Notes under the pieces: generated by a model
The model's input: the letters and a program-made list of their open reading frames with translations, nothing else
The model's database searches: none
What the model was told of the DNA's origin: nothing
Made by a program: the position numbers and the translations under genes
Part shown: positions 18,847 to 27,565 of the stretch, in pieces
Layout: every line of letters starts with the position of its first letter
Numbering within the stretch: position 1 is the stretch's first letter
DNA from: Flavobacterium oncorhynchi
GTDB lineage: Bacteria; Bacteroidota; Bacteroidia; Flavobacteriales; Flavobacteriaceae
Length of the DNA stretch: 64,000 nucleotides
Assembly: GCF_002217355.1 (NCBI RefSeq)
Contig: NZ_MUHA01000024.1
Span: 43,273-107,272 of the forward strand
Reading direction: 5' to 3'

Positions 18847-19884
18847 ATGGATAAAAAGTACACAATTAAGGATATTGCAAAAATGGCAGGAGTTTCTAAA
18901 GGAACTGTTGACAGAGTCTTGCATAATAGAGGGAAGGTTTCTCCTACAGCACTTGACAAAATAAACGAGGTTTTGAATGTGATTAACTATGAACCTAACT
19001 TAATTGCTCGTAATTTAAAAAATAATAAGATTTATCGTATTTGTGTTTTACTGCCTGATCCGGAAATAGATCCGTACTGGCTGCCATGTGTAAACGGCAT
19101 TCAAGATGCAAAAACTGAATTTAAAGCTTACAGCGTTATTATCGAAACACACTATTTTAATCCTGAAAGTACTAAATCATTTTTAAGTACAAACGAAAAA
19201 ATCATCAATCAATCGCCTGATGCGGTTTTAATAGCGCCTTTATTTCATAAAGAAACTCTTGAAATTATCAAGCAGTATGACGAATTGAATATTATGGTTA
19301 ATACTTTTAATAACCAAGTTGAGTCTTCTTCGATAAAGAGTTTTGTTGGACAAGATTTATACAAAAGCGGTCGTGTTGCTGCCAGTTTAATGAATTTGAT
19401 TTTACCAAAAGGTCAAATCGCAATTATACATATTGATGAAAGCCTTAAAAATGCAGTTCACATGCAGAAAAAAGAACAAGGCTTTAGAAATTATTTTGAA
19501 GAGAAAAATCTTTCTGATTTCACTCTAACGACTTTAAAATTAAAACATTCTAACATCGAGACTAAATTCACCGCTTTTTTAGAGGAGAATCCTAATTTGA
19601 GCGGCATTTTTATCACGACCTCTAAAGCGTATCAAATTGCTTCTCTATTGACTTCTGCAAAAGACAAAAAAATTGCAATTATTGGTTATGATTTAATTGA
19701 GAAGAATGTAAACTTCTTGAATAAAGGTTTGGTTCATTTTTTAATTCATCAAAATCAAAAAAGACAAGCTTATTTAGGTGTCAGTACTTTAGTCGAACAC
19801 TTTTTATTTAGAAAAGATATTCCTGAAACTATTTTACTGCCTATTGATATTATTAATGTTGAAAATGCTTCGTTTTACGCTTAA
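18847..19884 (+). CDS. LacI-family transcriptional regulator (copy 1)
   Basis: A 345-residue regulator. Residues 5-25 form the LacI helix-turn-helix (TIKDIAKMAGVSKGTVDRVL), followed by a hinge region (NYEPNLIARNLKNNK at about 47-61) and a periplasmic-binding-protein-like sugar sensor from about 65 onwards. It is clearly paralogous to the regulator at 39305: the recognition helix GVSKGTVDRVLH is identical and I estimate around 70% overall identity by eye. It stands divergent from the kinase operon and upstream of the CBM9-like gene and susC1. Both regulators most probably read the shared CG-centred operators; the ligand is unknown but likely a sugar or sugar phosphate. Confidence 0.93.
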   Translation: MDKKYTIKDIAKMAGVSKGTVDRVLHNRGKVSPTALDKINEVLNVINYEPNLIARNLKNNKIYRICVLLPDPEIDPYWLPCVNGIQDAKTEFKAYSVIIETHYFNPESTKSFLSTNEKIINQSPDAVLIAPLFHKETLEIIKQYDELNIMVNTFNNQVESSSIKSFVGQDLYKSGRVAASLMNLILPKGQIAIIHIDESLKNAVHMQKKEQGFRNYFEEKNLSDFTLTTLKLKHSNIETKFTAFLEENPNLSGIFITTSKAYQIASLLTSAKDKKIAIIGYDLIEKNVNFLNKGLVHFLIHQNQKRQAYLGVSTLVEHFLFRKDIPETILLPIDIINVENASFYA

Positions 19885-19936
19885 TCCGTTTTGCTGCGAA
19901 GACAGACACTAAGTTTTTTAAAATCATATATACACT

Positions 19937-20000
19937 AAAAATCTAATCTGCTAAATCTGCAAACCAAAAATGGCACGCAAATTTAGCAGATTAGATTTTT
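19937..20000. terminator. bidirectional terminator, 20-bp perfect inverted repeat
   Basis: The arm at 19937-19956 (AAAAATCTAATCTGCTAAAT) is the exact complement of 19981-20000, with a 24-nt loop and T-runs on either strand. It lies between the convergent lacI1 (ends 19884) and CBM9-like gene (ends 20054). Confidence 0.7.
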
Positions 20001-20053
20001 TTGTTTTAAAACCTCTGAACCTCTGCCTCTTTGAACCTTTTTTTTACAATAAA

Positions 20054-20692
20054 CTATTTCATCAAAATAAATTTTCCAAAAGAAGAAGCGATATGAAAAT
20101 TAGGTGTTTCAGTATTTGGATTCACCCATGAAATCCAAGTTGGCTCGTATGTGCCATTTTCTGCTTTAGAAAATTTAGCTCTATATACACCTGTTTCGAT
20201 TATGTTATTTTGAATTAGATCTAATTCTTCAAGTGATTTTATACTAATCTTACCTTCAACTGTAAAAGACTTTTCATCTTTTGAAGCTTTTAAGTGTAAA
20301 TTATCTTTTGGCCAATTCCAATTAAAATCAAACTTCCTGTCTGGGTAAGCCTCAAAATCCATTGTTCTTGTTTCAGTATCCATTTCGAGACAATAATAAG
20401 GACTTAGCTTCTCATCTTTTCTAAAAAACAGCTCCACTCTATCTGAGTTTCCGATACTATCAATACTATCATCTTTTTTATCGATATAAATGTCAGTATC
20501 AAAAACTCTAAAATTAAAAAATAGATTCTCTAGATCCCAGCAAGCTCTAAATTCAATTTTAGAAATAGAATCCCTTTTCCAAGGAGAACAAAAATCAGTC
20601 AAACAGTTTACTTTTTCCCAAGTCTTTAAATCTAAAATTTCATCAGAATTTTGCTCTTGTTTCTCTACTAAAATTACTTGATATTCTTTCAC
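20054..20692 (-). CDS. CBM9-like sugar-binding domain protein without signal peptide
   Basis: A 212-residue protein that resembles the carbohydrate-binding family 9 / DOMON-like fold: FRACWDLENLFFNFRVFDTDI near residues 48-68, SDRVELFFRKDEKLSPYYCLEMD at about 84-106, and a C-terminal TWISWVNPNTETPNFH followed by SFGKFIL. The start is GTG at 20692: no ATG occurs early in the frame and a stop lies seven codons upstream. No signal peptide is present, which is unusual for this fold, as most such domains are secreted. It is set between lacI1 and the susC1 promoter on the opposite strand. It might bind an imported sugar in the cytoplasm or have an undescribed role. Confidence 0.65.
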   Translation of the reverse strand: MKEYQVILVEKQEQNSDEILDLKTWEKVNCLTDFCSPWKRDSISKIEFRACWDLENLFFNFRVFDTDIYIDKKDDSIDSIGNSDRVELFFRKDEKLSPYYCLEMDTETRTMDFEAYPDRKFDFNWNWPKDNLHLKASKDEKSFTVEGKISIKSLEELDLIQNNIIETGVYRAKFSKAENGTYEPTWISWVNPNTETPNFHIASSFGKFILMK

Positions 20693-21060
20693 AATTGTAT
20701 TTCTTAAAATTTGTTAATTTTTTATTTCTTCAAAAACCGAAAATGACACAAAAAGCGGTCACTATTTTTTACTTTTTTTAAGATCACTAAAGTAGTTTAA
20801 AATTCAAGAAAAAAACACAACTCAAATAAAAATAAAATTGCCTAAAAATATTTTAAAGCAATAAGAAAAGCCTGATGAATTATCATTTACCCCATATTAT
20901 CATTACGAATTTCATAAAGTTTTAATAAAACAACACCAACAATACAACAAAAGAACCTTTTCAAGTAAAAAACCCTCAATTTTACTACTCTTTTTAATCG
21001 CTGCTTAATTTGTAGATATTCTATCTTTTTAAGTAAAAAAAAATGTTTTATGTAATTTTA
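20693..21060. other. AT-rich intergenic region upstream of module B
   Basis: No convincing gene is present. It should hold the promoter of the CBM9-like gene (minus strand), but no clear TTG/TAnnTTTG pair was found. The last 45 bp (TTTAAGT-A-rich run, then TAATTTTA) resemble the sequence just before module C, so conservation between the two susC promoters begins before the operators. Confidence 0.4.
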
Positions 21061-21144
21061 TGTGCTCGAGAACATTTTTTTTATGTGTTCGAGCACATTT
21101 TTTGTGCTTTTTCTTGTTTAGTAAAAATATAATCGATAGTTTCG
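21061..21144 (+). promoter_or_regulatory. operator-promoter module B (susC1)
   Basis: TGTGCTCGAGAACA (21061-21074), 9 bp, TGTGTTCGAGCACA (21084-21097), 16 bp, TTG (21114-21116), 20 bp, TAGTTTCG (21137-21144). Spacing is identical to modules A and C. The block from the TTG through the -7 element is almost identical to that of module C. If the -7 element is used, transcription starts near 21147, and the operator centres lie near -57 and -80, upstream of the polymerase contacts. Confidence 0.87.
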
Positions 21145-21392
21145 TTATATAATAATCTTAAAAATAAGTTAATTAAAGTGTTTTTTAAGCATTTTTTGCT
21201 CTTATAAAAATGACCAAAAACGGGTAAAAACTCTAAAATTAGGTCAAAAATAAAGAGTGTATTTATGGACAAAAAACGACTCAATTATAATTCGGAAAAA
21301 GAGGAAACCTAAATTTAAAATCAAATAAAAAGAAAAAAAAACCTACAAAACAAAAAACACAATTTTTATTAACCAAAAAACCAATTAAGAGT
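21145..21392 (+). other. long 5' leader of susC1
   Basis: About 245 nt separate the predicted transcript start from the susC1 ATG. Short open frames here on the minus strand have no support. The last 45 bp (CAAAAAACACA, TAACCAAAA, CCAATTAAGAGT) are closely similar to the end of the susC2 leader, so the untranslated regions are paralogous. No known riboswitch was recognised. Confidence 0.4.
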
Positions 21393-24300
21393 ATGAAATT
21401 ATTAACCCAAAAAAAACCTAGAGACTTTCGGATTAACAATTTATCCGGGAAAGAAATTAAACTCACGATTCTTTCGTTGTTAGTTTTCACATTTCAAGCT
21501 TCGGCAGCAACTCCTGTAAATGTGTCTTCTAAAACCAATACTTCGTTGTTTTTTGAAAAAACGGTAAAGGGTAAAGTAACAGATCAAAATGGACTTCCCC
21601 TTCCAGGTGTAAACGTAACCATAAAAGGCACCAAAACAGGTGTTCAAACTGATGTTGATGGTAGTTTTGCGATTACCGTTCCTGATAGTGCGACCAAACT
21701 TATTATAACATACATTGGTATGGAAGACCAAGAGGTAACAATAGGAAGCGCACCTCTAAAAATTGTTATGAAAGAAGCTGGTCAAAAATTAGAGGAAGTT
21801 GTTATTGGATATGGAAAAGCCAGAAAAAAAGACCTTACTGGTTCTGTGAGCTCTGTTGGAAAAGACAATTTAAATTTAGGAGGAACTATTGCCAATGTTG
21901 GACAAGCTCTTCAAGGTCGTGCCTCTGGAGTACAAGTACAGCAAAACAGTTATGCTCCTGGAACTACTCCAAATGTTGTAATTAGAGGAGGAAATTCCAT
22001 TAACAATTCAAATGGTCCATTGTATGTAGTTGATGGTTTCATTACAAGTTCTGGAGGTTCTATCAGTCCAAACGATATTGAAAACATTCAGATATTAAAA
22101 GATGCTTCTTCTACTGCTATTTATGGTTCAAGAGGAGCAAATGGTGTAATCTTGATTACGACTAAAAAAGGAAAATCAGGTAAAATGCAGGTTGAAGCAG
22201 AGATTTCTGATGGTTTTCAGAACATCATTAATAAACCTACATTACTAACCGGACAGCAATTTGTTGACATTCAAAATGCAATTCAACTTGAAAACGGAAG
22301 ACCTCCCCTTTTTCCAGCGAGTCTTCCTGTAGCCAATACGAATTGGTTTGATGCAGCAACGCGTCCGGGTGAAGTACTAAACAGATCTCTTACCTTTAGC
22401 GGAAGTGATCAAACATCTAAATTTTTTCTTTCTGGAAATTATATCAAACAAACCGGAGCCATTGAAAATACTGATTTTGAAAGATACAGTGTGAGAATGG
22501 GAGGCGAAAAAAGATTTAATAGCAAATTAAATATGGGTACCAATTTTTATGGTGCCGCGACAGAAGGAAATAATAGTGATTTTGGAGATAATATTCTATC
22601 GCCAATGTTTTCAATTCAGACTGCCTACCCTAATCTTCCGATCTATAATGCAGATGGAACTTACAATAAATACTTAGGTAAGGATAATGCATTAGCCCTT
22701 TTATTAGAACCAACCGATCATGTTATTAATAGAATGGTTAATGGTAATATGTTTTTAGATTATGAAATCATCAAAGGTCTAACGTATCATTTTGGCGCGG
22801 GTGCTGAATGGCAGGAAAACATTCAAGGAAAATATACACCAAGAACTTTAACTGCAGGAGCTGCTTTGAAAGGAACTGGTTCAGAAGAAAATAAGACTTA
22901 TTTTAGATGGAGTACGGAACAATATTTAACTTATAAGTTTAATATCAAAGAGCAGCATGCGATAACAGCAATGATTGGTACTTCTAATCAAAAAGATACG
23001 TACGAAAGAATGAAAGCTTCTGGATCTGGATTTTCGAGTGACGTATTAACTTATTACAATTTACAAGGTGCTGAAGTGTATTTGAAACCAGAAACACAAA
23101 AATTAGAGACAAAATTAACTTCTTATTTTGGAAGGTTAAACTATGCCTTTAACGATAAATACTTAGCTTCTTTTACACTGAGAAGAGACGGTTCTTCACG
23201 TTTTGGACCAAATAATAAGTACGGAACATTCCCTTCTGGTGCTATTGCATGGAAAATCTCTAACGAACCTTTTATGCAAAAATTAGACAAGATTTCTGAA
23301 CTTAAATTAAGAGTAAGTTACGGTATTACAGGAAATGATGGTATTGGAGATTATGCGTACATGAATACATTAAAATCTTGGGGAGCAACAATTGCGCCTG
23401 ATAGTTTTGTAGGTGCAAATGAACCTGAAAATTTACCAAATCCTAATTTAAAATGGGAAGAAACAGCGCAAACCAATATAGGTTTAGACATGGGATTTTT
23501 AGACAGTAAAATAACTGCAACGATTGATGTGTACAAAAAGAGAACGACTGATGCATTGATCAGAGTGCCTGTTGGCGGATGGTGGGGCTTTGAAAACCAA
23601 ACCATGAACTCTGGAGTTATTGACAACCAAGGTATTGAACTTGGAATCACTACTACAAACTATAGAAATGATAAATTTCTTTGGACAACTTCCTTGAACG
23701 TTGCTTACAATAAACAAGAAGTTGTATCTCTAGCTGATAATGTAAAAATTATTAGTACTAATACTTCTAACCCAAGTGGAACGGTTTCTGGAAGAGAATT
23801 TACAAGATTAGAGCCAGGAAAAGAAATGGGAGTATTGTACGGATTTAAATATGCCGGTGTAATCAAAACTGGAGAAGTTTATGCTCCGCAGCCTTTGTCT
23901 AAACCAGGAGATCCAAAATATGAAGATTTAGATGGAAATGGTTTAATTACAGCTGATGACAGAACATATTTAGGAAATTCTACACCACATTACATCGCAG
24001 GTTTTAATAATGATTTTAGATTTGGAAACTTTGATATGAATATCTTTTTCCAAGGAGCTTTTGATTATTCTGTTTATAATATGACAAAAATGGTTGGAGA
24101 ATCCAGTACAAGTACAGATGCTTTAAATCGTTGGGTAGCTGGAATTAATGAAAACACAGATATTCCAAGAGACGGATACTACAAAAGCACTTATGGCAGT
24201 TACGTAAATTCAAAATTTGTTGAAGATGCATCTTACATTCGTTTGAAAAATGTTTCTATTGGATATTCTATTCCAGAAAGTGCATTAAGACAAGTAAAAT

Positions 24301-24491
24301 TTATAGATAATATTAGATTGTATGCTATAGGACAGAATTTATTGACTATTACAAATTATTCTGGAAACGACCCTGAAATAAATGGACATACAGCGAGCTC
24401 TACAGCACAAAACATTGGTGGAGGAATTGATTTTAACTCTTTCCCAGCTTCTAGAACGTTTATTTTAGGCATAAAAGTGACTATTCACTAG
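21393..24491 (+). CDS. SusC/RagA-family TonB-dependent outer-membrane transporter (copy 1)
   Basis: A 1032-residue outer-membrane glycan importer. A long N-region (residues 1-40) holds the signal peptide (TILSLLVFTFQASAA). A carboxypeptidase-regulatory-like beta domain spans about 57-135 (KGKVTDQNGLPLPGVNVTIKGT), the TonB plug about 145-265 (LEEVVIGYGKARKKDLTGSV, VDGFI, KDASSTAIYGSRGANGVILI), and the 22-strand barrel the rest, ending in an aromatic-poor FILGIKVTIH. Together with the SusD partner 38 bp downstream it forms a glycan import complex. It is driven by module B. Its N-terminal MK.L..KKPRDFRI motif resembles that of SusC2, consistent with duplication, although the barrels differ strongly. 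Confidence 0.95.
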   Translation: MKLLTQKKPRDFRINNLSGKEIKLTILSLLVFTFQASAATPVNVSSKTNTSLFFEKTVKGKVTDQNGLPLPGVNVTIKGTKTGVQTDVDGSFAITVPDSATKLIITYIGMEDQEVTIGSAPLKIVMKEAGQKLEEVVIGYGKARKKDLTGSVSSVGKDNLNLGGTIANVGQALQGRASGVQVQQNSYAPGTTPNVVIRGGNSINNSNGPLYVVDGFITSSGGSISPNDIENIQILKDASSTAIYGSRGANGVILITTKKGKSGKMQVEAEISDGFQNIINKPTLLTGQQFVDIQNAIQLENGRPPLFPASLPVANTNWFDAATRPGEVLNRSLTFSGSDQTSKFFLSGNYIKQTGAIENTDFERYSVRMGGEKRFNSKLNMGTNFYGAATEGNNSDFGDNILSPMFSIQTAYPNLPIYNADGTYNKYLGKDNALALLLEPTDHVINRMVNGNMFLDYEIIKGLTYHFGAGAEWQENIQGKYTPRTLTAGAALKGTGSEENKTYFRWSTEQYLTYKFNIKEQHAITAMIGTSNQKDTYERMKASGSGFSSDVLTYYNLQGAEVYLKPETQKLETKLTSYFGRLNYAFNDKYLASFTLRRDGSSRFGPNNKYGTFPSGAIAWKISNEPFMQKLDKISELKLRVSYGITGNDGIGDYAYMNTLKSWGATIAPDSFVGANEPENLPNPNLKWEETAQTNIGLDMGFLDSKITATIDVYKKRTTDALIRVPVGGWWGFENQTMNSGVIDNQGIELGITTTNYRNDKFLWTTSLNVAYNKQEVVSLADNVKIISTNTSNPSGTVSGREFTRLEPGKEMGVLYGFKYAGVIKTGEVYAPQPLSKPGDPKYEDLDGNGLITADDRTYLGNSTPHYIAGFNNDFRFGNFDMNIFFQGAFDYSVYNMTKMVGESSTSTDALNRWVAGINENTDIPRDGYYKSTYGSYVNSKFVEDASYIRLKNVSIGYSIPESALRQVKFIDNIRLYAIGQNLLTITNYSGNDPEINGHTASSTAQNIGGGIDFNSFPASRTFILGIKVTIH

Positions 24492-24529
24492 TCTAAAAAG
24501 CTTTTTTAGTAACATTTAAATTTATTAAA

Positions 24530-26041
24530 ATGAAAAAACATACAATATTATTACTATTACTAGCTGCTGGAGTACAATTTTCCTGTAATCAGGATCTTGA
24601 ACCTACGGTATATAGTAGCTTGACCAACACCAATGGGTATCAAACAAAATCAGATGCTATTGCTGCAGTCAACTCCGTTTATGGCAGATTAAAAGGACCT
24701 TCTGTAGGCGATAACTTTTCGTACTGGGCAACTAGACACTTTGCTTTAACAGATATTGCTACAGATTTAGGTCATTGTCAATTTGGTGGAGATCCAGGAC
24801 AATTGTCATTAGGAACTTGGAATTCCAGTAACGGATTACTTAAGGAAGATTGGCTTGCAATGTACAAATTGATTGCCAATGCAAATAATGCGATTTTTAA
24901 TATCGCAAAAATGTCTGGGATAACTGCTGCCGAAAAAGCTCAATTTATTGCTGAAGCCAAATTTTTAAGAGCATCTTCGTATATGGACTTAACAGATGCT
25001 TGGGGACCTGTAGTTTTAATTACGGAAGCTAATTTAGGAAACCCAGGTTATTTAGAACAAATAGCTCCGTCATCAGTAGAAGAAATAGATGCTTTCCTTA
25101 TCAAAGAATTGAATGAAGCTGCAGATGTACTGCCTTTAAATTACCAGAATAATCCAATTTATGGTACTAATGATGTAGCTCGTGCTACTAAAGGCGCCGC
25201 ACTTACTTTATTAGCGAAGTTATACCTGCGCAGTCATGATTGGCAAAAAGTAGCAACACTTACGCAGCAAGTAATGAACTTGAACCAGTACAGTCTTTAT
25301 CCGTCTTATCTAGGATTATTTAAAGAAAGCAACAAATGGTGCTCAGAAAACATCTTTTCTTCGCTTAGTGATGCAAATGTAAATGGAACAGAATTATTGA
25401 ACCATTTTGGGCCAACAGATCATCCAGTTGTACAAAACAGATGGCAATATTATACAGTAAACTGGGATTTCTTCAATACATTTGGTAATGAAGATGATAG
25501 AAAAAAATGTTTCTTTCCAGAGTTTATGGGATCAGATGGTTTATTGCACAAGCAAGCACCAACTTTGGGTGCCCAGCCGCCTGCTGGCGTACTTTATATG
25601 CCGGATGTAGCGACTAGAAAATATGCTGATGATGAAACTACAACTTATTATGACGGTCATAGTGTGAATATTTTACGTTATGCAGATGTATTATTAAGCA
25701 GAGCTGAAGCTTTAAATGAGATCAGTGGGCCAACAGCTGAAGCTGTAGATCTTATTAATCAAGTAAAAGGAAGATCACATGCAAAACTATTAATTCTATC
25801 AGAACATACTCAGTCTTCTTTAAGAGATGCTATTTTACAAGAAAGAGGATGGGAACTTTTTTATGAAGGAAAACGTCGTGCTGATTTAATCAGAATGAAC
25901 AAATATGATGTTCTGGTAAATGCTTATCACCTTAGAGTTGGCGAAGCAGCGTTAATCAAAATGCCGCAAAACAAATATTATACTTACCCGCAAAGTCAAG
26001 TTGATCTTAATCCAAAATTGAGTAATGCTGACAGGCAATAA
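24530..26041 (+). CDS. SusD/RagB-family glycan-binding lipoprotein (copy 1)
   Basis: A 503-residue surface lipoprotein that caps the SusC barrel and binds glycan. The lipoprotein signal is LLLLLAAGVQFSC with Cys19 as the acylated residue. Family features are AEAKFLRASSYMDLTDAWGPVVLI at about 145-168, the TPR-like helical region, LLSRAEALNEI near 390 and the C-terminal ERGWELFYEGKRRADLIRM near 440. It follows SusC1 directly and is followed by a stem-loop before the next gene. Confidence 0.95.
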   Translation: MKKHTILLLLLAAGVQFSCNQDLEPTVYSSLTNTNGYQTKSDAIAAVNSVYGRLKGPSVGDNFSYWATRHFALTDIATDLGHCQFGGDPGQLSLGTWNSSNGLLKEDWLAMYKLIANANNAIFNIAKMSGITAAEKAQFIAEAKFLRASSYMDLTDAWGPVVLITEANLGNPGYLEQIAPSSVEEIDAFLIKELNEAADVLPLNYQNNPIYGTNDVARATKGAALTLLAKLYLRSHDWQKVATLTQQVMNLNQYSLYPSYLGLFKESNKWCSENIFSSLSDANVNGTELLNHFGPTDHPVVQNRWQYYTVNWDFFNTFGNEDDRKKCFFPEFMGSDGLLHKQAPTLGAQPPAGVLYMPDVATRKYADDETTTYYDGHSVNILRYADVLLSRAEALNEISGPTAEAVDLINQVKGRSHAKLLILSEHTQSSLRDAILQERGWELFYEGKRRADLIRMNKYDVLVNAYHLRVGEAALIKMPQNKYYTYPQSQVDLNPKLSNADRQ

Positions 26042-26051
26042 ATAAATTTTA

Positions 26052-26098
26052 AATCAGGAATAGACAGCATAACCGTCTGTCTATTCTTGATTTTTTTA
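26052..26098 (+). terminator. stem-loop after susD1
   Basis: The 16-bp arm at 26052-26067 pairs with 26077-26092, with one G-T pair and a 9-nt loop, followed by a T-run. It may partly terminate transcription so that the downstream enzyme genes are expressed less than susC1D1, or protect the susCD mRNA 3' end. Confidence 0.75.
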
Positions 26099-26141
26099 TA
26101 CAAAAAAGCACTTTTCTGTTTCATTCAAAAAAGCCTTTATA

Positions 26142-27554
26142 ATGATCAAAAAACTAATTTTAAAATGGAGCTTTATTTTCGTAATACTTGCATTTGCAAG
26201 CTGTTCCAAAAAACAAGGTAATTATATCACAAAAATTAATATTGGGACTCATAGTAACAACGAATTGAAAATTCAAATCGATGTTACTACGAATAACGAT
26301 GTACAGGTATATGCCGAATATTGGACTGCAAAAAATGGAACTAAAAACAAGATAATTTCTCCAATTTCAAAAAAAGGGCTTTCGCATTCTTTAGTGCTTC
26401 TTAATATAATTCCCGAAACTGACTATAATTTTAAATTAATTACAGTTCAAGGAAAAGAAAAAGACAGCAGCAAAGTGTACAATTTTAAATCACGAAAACT
26501 GCCGGAATGGCTGCAGAAAAAATTCAAAGCAAATTCTCCAAAACCAGAGCTTTTACCGCAAAACTTCAAAAAAGGTTTTATGCTTATGGCTAAAAGAGAA
26601 ACGCCTGGAACAGCTTTTATTGTCGATTACAAAGGAAATATTAGATGGTATCATACAGTAGAAAATACTGGTTTTAAAGTAACACATTTCACAAAAGAGC
26701 AAACTATACTTTCTATTCTAGGAACCAATGATGAACCTACAAGTTACGGCAGTGAAATTCTAGAAATTAACCTTCAAGGCGATACTTTAACACATATTAA
26801 AAAAGGACAAGGGGATCTTAAACAAGTTATCCATCATGAAATCATAAAAAAATCAGCAAATGAGATTGTTACTTTATTTGTTGATGCTAAAATAACAGAC
26901 TTATCTGCAATTGGTGGAAAAAAGAGAGACACTATAAATGGTGATGGAATCCTAATTCTAGACCGAAAAGGAAAACAAATTTGGAAATGGAGTGTTTTTG
27001 ATGATCTCGATCCAATGAAAGACAAAGCTTTATTGAAAACTAAAAAAGACTGGATGCACGCCAACAGCTTAAACTATGATAAAGACGGTAATTTTTTAAT
27101 CTCTTTTTATAACAATGGGCAAATTTGGAAAGTTGATTCTAAATCTGGAAAAGTAATTTGGAAATTAGGAAGAAACGGCAATATGAAAATGGCTAAGGAT
27201 AGTGATTTCTCGCAAGCGCATGCGGCACACATTAATCAAGACGGAAGTTTAATGTTTTTTGATAATGGCGTAGACAAAAAACAATCTTCGGTTTTTGCAC
27301 TTAAAGTAGACGAAAAAAACAAAGCAGTACAACTTGATTTTCATGTAAATCTGCCAAAAGATATTTACAACGATAGAATGGGAAGCGCCTATATGATCAA
27401 TAAAGATCTCATATTAGTCTGCTGTTCCAAAAGACATATAACGGTTTTAACCAACAAAAAAGGAGTATTACTTTGGGCTTTAGAGTCTGAAATACCACCT
27501 TATCGCGTACAATTTATTCCAGAAGAAAACATGAAACCTTTTCTTTTAAATTAA
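26142..27554 (+). CDS. arylsulfotransferase (ASST)-like lipoprotein
   Basis: A 470-residue protein with a lipoprotein signal (FVILAFASC). The N-terminal beta-rich domain (about 25-125) precedes a six-bladed-propeller-type body. Motifs resemble PAPS-independent arylsulfotransferases: VIHHEI near 229, DWMHANSLNYDKDGNFLISF near 303-322 and SQAHAAHINQDGSLMFFDNG near 357-376, which would carry the histidines used in that family, one of them forming the sulfo-histidine. The position usually held by Arg after the DW.H.N motif (S.R.Q) appears to be Tyr/Asn here. This comparison is from memory. It may be a true sulfate transfer enzyme or a divergent binding protein. It is followed by a cytochrome gene 11 bp downstream. 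Confidence 0.75.
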   Translation: MIKKLILKWSFIFVILAFASCSKKQGNYITKINIGTHSNNELKIQIDVTTNNDVQVYAEYWTAKNGTKNKIISPISKKGLSHSLVLLNIIPETDYNFKLITVQGKEKDSSKVYNFKSRKLPEWLQKKFKANSPKPELLPQNFKKGFMLMAKRETPGTAFIVDYKGNIRWYHTVENTGFKVTHFTKEQTILSILGTNDEPTSYGSEILEINLQGDTLTHIKKGQGDLKQVIHHEIIKKSANEIVTLFVDAKITDLSAIGGKKRDTINGDGILILDRKGKQIWKWSVFDDLDPMKDKALLKTKKDWMHANSLNYDKDGNFLISFYNNGQIWKVDSKSGKVIWKLGRNGNMKMAKDSDFSQAHAAHINQDGSLMFFDNGVDKKQSSVFALKVDEKNKAVQLDFHVNLPKDIYNDRMGSAYMINKDLILVCCSKRHITVLTNKKGVLLWALESEIPPYRVQFIPEENMKPFLLN

Positions 27555-27565
27555 AAATTTTAGTC

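Noticed and set aside
21081..21490. Two minus-strand open frames upstream of and over the susC1 start
   Set aside because: They cover the conserved promoter module and leader; low-complexity Phe/Leu translation.
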